Shown: piece after piece, positions 61,690 to 64,000 of the stretch
Position numbering within the stretch: position 1 is the stretch's first letter
How the letters are laid out: each line of letters starts with the position of its first letter
NCBI RefSeq assembly: GCF_025639805.1
Contig: NZ_CP106735.1
Coordinates: 1,552,001 to 1,616,000 of the forward strand
Direction: 5' to 3'
DNA length: 64,000 bases
Origin: Reichenbachiella carrageenanivorans
Lineage (GTDB): Bacteria; Bacteroidota; Bacteroidia; Cytophagales; Cyclobacteriaceae
Notes under the pieces: model-generated
What the model saw: the letters and a program-made list of their open reading frames with translations, nothing else
Told to the model about the DNA's origin: nothing
The model's database searches: none
Made by a program: the position numbers and the translations under genes

Positions 61690-62532
61690 TTAGTTTTCTA
61701 ACAATTCCAGTAGTGTGGTTAATTTTTTCTTGAGGCTCCTTCTGTCCACAATAAAATCTAAGAATCCGTGATCTAATACAAATTCGGCACTTTGAAATCC
61801 TTTAGGTAAATCTTTTCCTATAGTCTCCCTAATGATACGTGGTCCAGCGAATCCGATCAACGCACCTGGCTCGGCAATGTTGAAATCGCCCAGCATGGCA
61901 TACGACGCCGTGACACCACCTGTAGTAGGATCTGTCAATAAAGAAATATATGGGATTTTTGCTTCTGATAGCAAAGCCAATTTAGCAGAGGTTTTGGCCA
62001 TTTGCATAAGTGAAAACCCTGCTTCCATCATACGTGCACCGCCAGATTTGGAGATCATTAAGAATGGGATTTTGTGCTTGAGCGAATAGTCAATGGCTCT
62101 TGCGATTTTTTCACCCACTACAGATCCCATTGATCCGCCAATAAATCCAAAATCCATACATGCGATCACAATGTCTTTATTGTGCATCTTGCCTACGGCA
62201 CTTCGAACGGCATCTGTCAAGCCAGACTTCTTTTGTGTAGCAGCTATTCTAGCCGGATAGGGCTTAGAATCTACAAATTTCAACGGGTCGGCAGAGGTTA
62301 TTTCTGCGTCCAGTTCTTTAAATTCATTGTTGTCAAACAAAATTTCAAAATACTCCTTAGAGCCAATCCTTACGTGATAATCGTCCTCAGGCGATACGTA
62401 CGAATTGTTTTTGAGCTCGCGCATGTGTACAATTTTCCCACTAGGAGTTTTGTACCATAGCCCGTCAGGAGCTTCTTTTTTTGCTGTAGTAGGCGTCTGG
62501 ATGCCCTTGTCTTTTCTGTTAAACCAAGCCAT
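61690..62532 (-). CDS. accD: Acetyl-CoA carboxylase carboxyltransferase beta subunit, zinc ribbon lost
   Basis: 280 residues. Carboxyltransferase core intact: [54 protein letters not shown]-type GFAGPRII. Where the canonical enzyme has two CxxC pairs this one has TPSG (29-32) and SPED (47-50), so all four zinc ligands are missing while the surrounding sequence is normal. Pairs with an AccA not present here to carboxylate acetyl-CoA for fatty acid synthesis. Confidence 0.94.
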   Translation of the reverse strand: MAWFNRKDKGIQTPTTAKKEAPDGLWYKTPSGKIVHMRELKNNSYVSPEDDYHVRIGSKEYFEILFDNNEFKELDAEITSADPLKFVDSKPYPARIAATQKKSGLTDAVRSAVGKMHNKDIVIACMDFGFIGGSMGSVVGEKIARAIDYSLKHKIPFLMISKSGGARMMEAGFSLMQMAKTSAKLALLSEAKIPYISLLTDPTTGGVTASYAMLGDFNIAEPGALIGFAGPRIIRETIGKDLPKGFQSAEFVLDHGFLDFIVDRRSLKKKLTTLLELLEN

Positions 62533-62557
62533 ATTTTACCTTTTATTAGAAGGATTG

Positions 62558-62565
62558 CAAAGATA
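62558..62565 (-). promoter_or_regulatory. -7 element TATCTTTG of accD
   Basis: Full TAnnTTTG match on the minus strand (plus CAAAGATA), 25 bases before ATG 62532. Confidence 0.6.
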
Positions 62566-62612
62566 TATTAGTTGAGAGACTTTCGAATATTAGCGGTTAG
62601 ATATTTCCTGTC

Positions 62613-63824
62613 TTACTCTTTTCCATCTGCATACTTTTGCAAGTAGGCGTATTCTTTTGTGAGTTTTCCTTTGTTAGTTATTGTTGCTCTTTCGATGATT
62701 CGATCGGGGTCTTCGCCCAATAAGCAGGGTAAAATATTGTTTACTAATTCTTTCCCAAAATCTTCTGAAGCATTTCTAGGAAGCTCGCAGGGTAGATTGT
62801 CGACAGACATTACTGTTATGTTGCCCTCATCCGAAAATGCAGGCATTTCCCGTCCGGTAGTGGGGTCATAGTCAAATACGGGATCTTCGATTGTGGCAGG
62901 TCGGATGGTAGATGGTATAGATCCTTCGATGTCGCAGGTCACATCTGCGATAATATTGATTTTGAAGTCTCTATGTGTTGCTTCTTTTCGAGTGAATAGC
63001 ACTGGAGCTTCAGGTTTCCAATATGCGCAAGCAATCAACAAGTCAGTAGATTTGGCGTATTGATAAAAATCAGATTCGAAATTTTCGGGGTGCTCAAAAA
63101 AATCAGAACGTTTGAAGTCTTTGCCATCTTTGTGCCTATTATAGTCACGGCTGTTGAGTTGGGTGAATACGGGTTCTTGAAAATCTTCGTTGACAAATCG
63201 CTCTGGAGTGACTTTGCGCATATTCATGCTGAGTAAAACCTCCATGGCTCCTTTAGCCACTCTTCCACCGCCTGTGATTGCAATCTTGATAATGGGTAAC
63301 TTGATTTTGCTGTATTCTGTTTTCATGTCATCCAAATCAAAACACTCATGTGCTCGCCTGATGTGAAAGAGGTTATATCTTTTGCCAAAGGCCCATAAGG
63401 CATTGTATGCGCCTACAATGCCAGCATATCTACCAAACGCTATGATGCGCTGATGCTGGGCATTGGTTAGGGTTTCGTAGTCGATGAGACGGATATTCTT
63501 GTCTAGTGCTTCATTGAGCAAGTCTCTATTGTATTCTTGTTTTTTGATTGTATGAGAAAAGAAAAAATAAGTCTTATTGGGGATTAATTGTCCTAAAGGC
63601 ACCTCTTTCACGCCGAATATGATGTCGCAGTCGGCCACGTTATCTACCAGTGCTATGCCTGCTTGTGCATAGTCGTTGTCGGAGAAGCAACGGATGTCGC
63701 TTTTCTGACAGACCAATTCCACGTTAGGAAAACGCGCTTTGATCAACTGAGCTTGAGAGGGAGTGATGGCTACTCTTCTATCAATCGGAATTTTGCCTTC
63801 TTTTAGGATGCCAATTTTCGACAT
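62613..63824 (-). CDS. Alanine dehydrogenase/saccharopine dehydrogenase-like protein
   Basis: 403 residues from ATG 63824 (MSKIGILKEGKIPIDRRVAITP); a longer frame to 63872 adds nothing family-like. The N-terminal AlaDh/PNT domain has the substrate-site KEGKIPIDRRV pattern and FGVKEVP; a Rossmann part has AITGGGRVAKGAMEVLL. The C-terminus (DVTCDIEGSIPST, NLPCELPRNASEDFGKEL) matches the lysine-forming saccharopine dehydrogenase group more than alanine dehydrogenase. Substrate assignment is inference. It lies upstream of accD on the same strand, 80 bases away. Confidence 0.85.
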   Translation of the reverse strand: MSKIGILKEGKIPIDRRVAITPSQAQLIKARFPNVELVCQKSDIRCFSDNDYAQAGIALVDNVADCDIIFGVKEVPLGQLIPNKTYFFFSHTIKKQEYNRDLLNEALDKNIRLIDYETLTNAQHQRIIAFGRYAGIVGAYNALWAFGKRYNLFHIRRAHECFDLDDMKTEYSKIKLPIIKIAITGGGRVAKGAMEVLLSMNMRKVTPERFVNEDFQEPVFTQLNSRDYNRHKDGKDFKRSDFFEHPENFESDFYQYAKSTDLLIACAYWKPEAPVLFTRKEATHRDFKINIIADVTCDIEGSIPSTIRPATIEDPVFDYDPTTGREMPAFSDEGNITVMSVDNLPCELPRNASEDFGKELVNNILPCLLGEDPDRIIERATITNKGKLTKEYAYLQKYADGKE

Positions 63825-63932
63825 TTGCAATGGGTTTTTGAATGAATAATGTTGTTTGCAAATATGCGCCATTTCTAACCCATTCGGAATTTGAAGAAGG
63901 GCTAATACAGGATTGTGATTCGGTGTTTGTTG

Positions 63933-64000
63933 CTATTCTAAAAAGTCGCCAAGAATAGATGAGCTTTCCTTCGTGGCATTTTTACCATAAGGGGCAATGG
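63933..64000 (-). CDS. Possible C-terminal end of a gene entering from the right
   Basis: A minus-strand frame open to the window edge ends at TAG 63935-63933 with protein-like residues (IAPYGKNATKESSS, then ILGDFLE). Only 22 codons are visible and another frame is also open, so this is tentative. Confidence 0.3.
   Translation of the reverse strand, partial: IAPYGKNATKESSSILGDFLE

Overview
The window looks like ordinary chromosome of a member of the Bacteroidota, most likely order Cytophagales. The reasons are TAnnTTTG-type -7 promoter elements, almost no Shine-Dalgarno sequences, a type IX secretion (T9SS) cargo protein plus a PorE-like OmpA/propeller lipoprotein, DUF5723, DUF2851 and SiaC-family proteins, a GSII-type glutamine synthetase and a beta-carboxyltransferase without its zinc ribbon. 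I see no rRNA, tRNA, CRISPR array, insertion sequence, integrase or phage gene. The order or genus is an inference. Layout: 1-1345 is the end of a sensor kinase and its OmpR-type regulator. 1498-2226 is a HisA-like protein with an altered catalytic residue. 2230-5389 (minus) is a secreted/outer-membrane pair. 5478-11309 (minus) is one operon feoA-feoB-MutS-like ATPase-purK-purE, behind a clear promoter and operator-like inverted repeat. 11465-12841 is radA, followed by a non-coding stretch holding a probable 22-residue membrane peptide gene with its own terminator. 13353-19644 (minus) has a SiaC-like protein, a PorE-like protein, a conserved hypothetical, a TerC/Alx protein and an ABC exporter. 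19778-28388 (plus) has LOG, DUF2851, a polytopic membrane protein, a NeuD-like acyltransferase, a chain of overlapping genes (nucleoside phosphorylase, CsaA-like, tandem GNAT, EcsC) and an acyl-CoA ligase. 28400-31533 (minus) is DoxX-like protein, vanadium haloperoxidase and a beta-barrel protein. 31662-34979 is a LytTR regulator convergent with a large hybrid kinase. 35036-36051 has an FMN reductase and a YraN protein. 36501-40186 is a nitrogen assimilation cluster (amtB, porin-like barrel, GSII). 40535-44273 (minus) is an FtsX-type ABC system and panD. 44512-50199 carries a YCII protein, an SGNH esterase, an alanine symporter, a small membrane protein, a YpdA-like reductase, 5-formyl-THF cyclo-ligase and a Ca2+/cation antiporter. 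50606-58095 (plus) is a tandem TerB-like pair, an MMPL transporter, ileS and lspA. 58382-63824 is a large T9SS cargo with Asp-box propeller, accD and a lysine/alanine dehydrogenase-like protein. How it fits together: most of the window is housekeeping (purine, folate, pantothenate, fatty acid, tRNA charging, lipoprotein maturation). Adaptive modules are ferrous iron uptake, ammonium capture and assimilation, two signalling systems and surface/secreted proteins. The least explained signals are the 22-aa peptide gene, the HisA paralogue with Asp8 replaced by Ser, the paired palindromes in front of amtB, and several -7 elements placed exactly 4 nt before a start codon, which predicts leaderless mRNAs.
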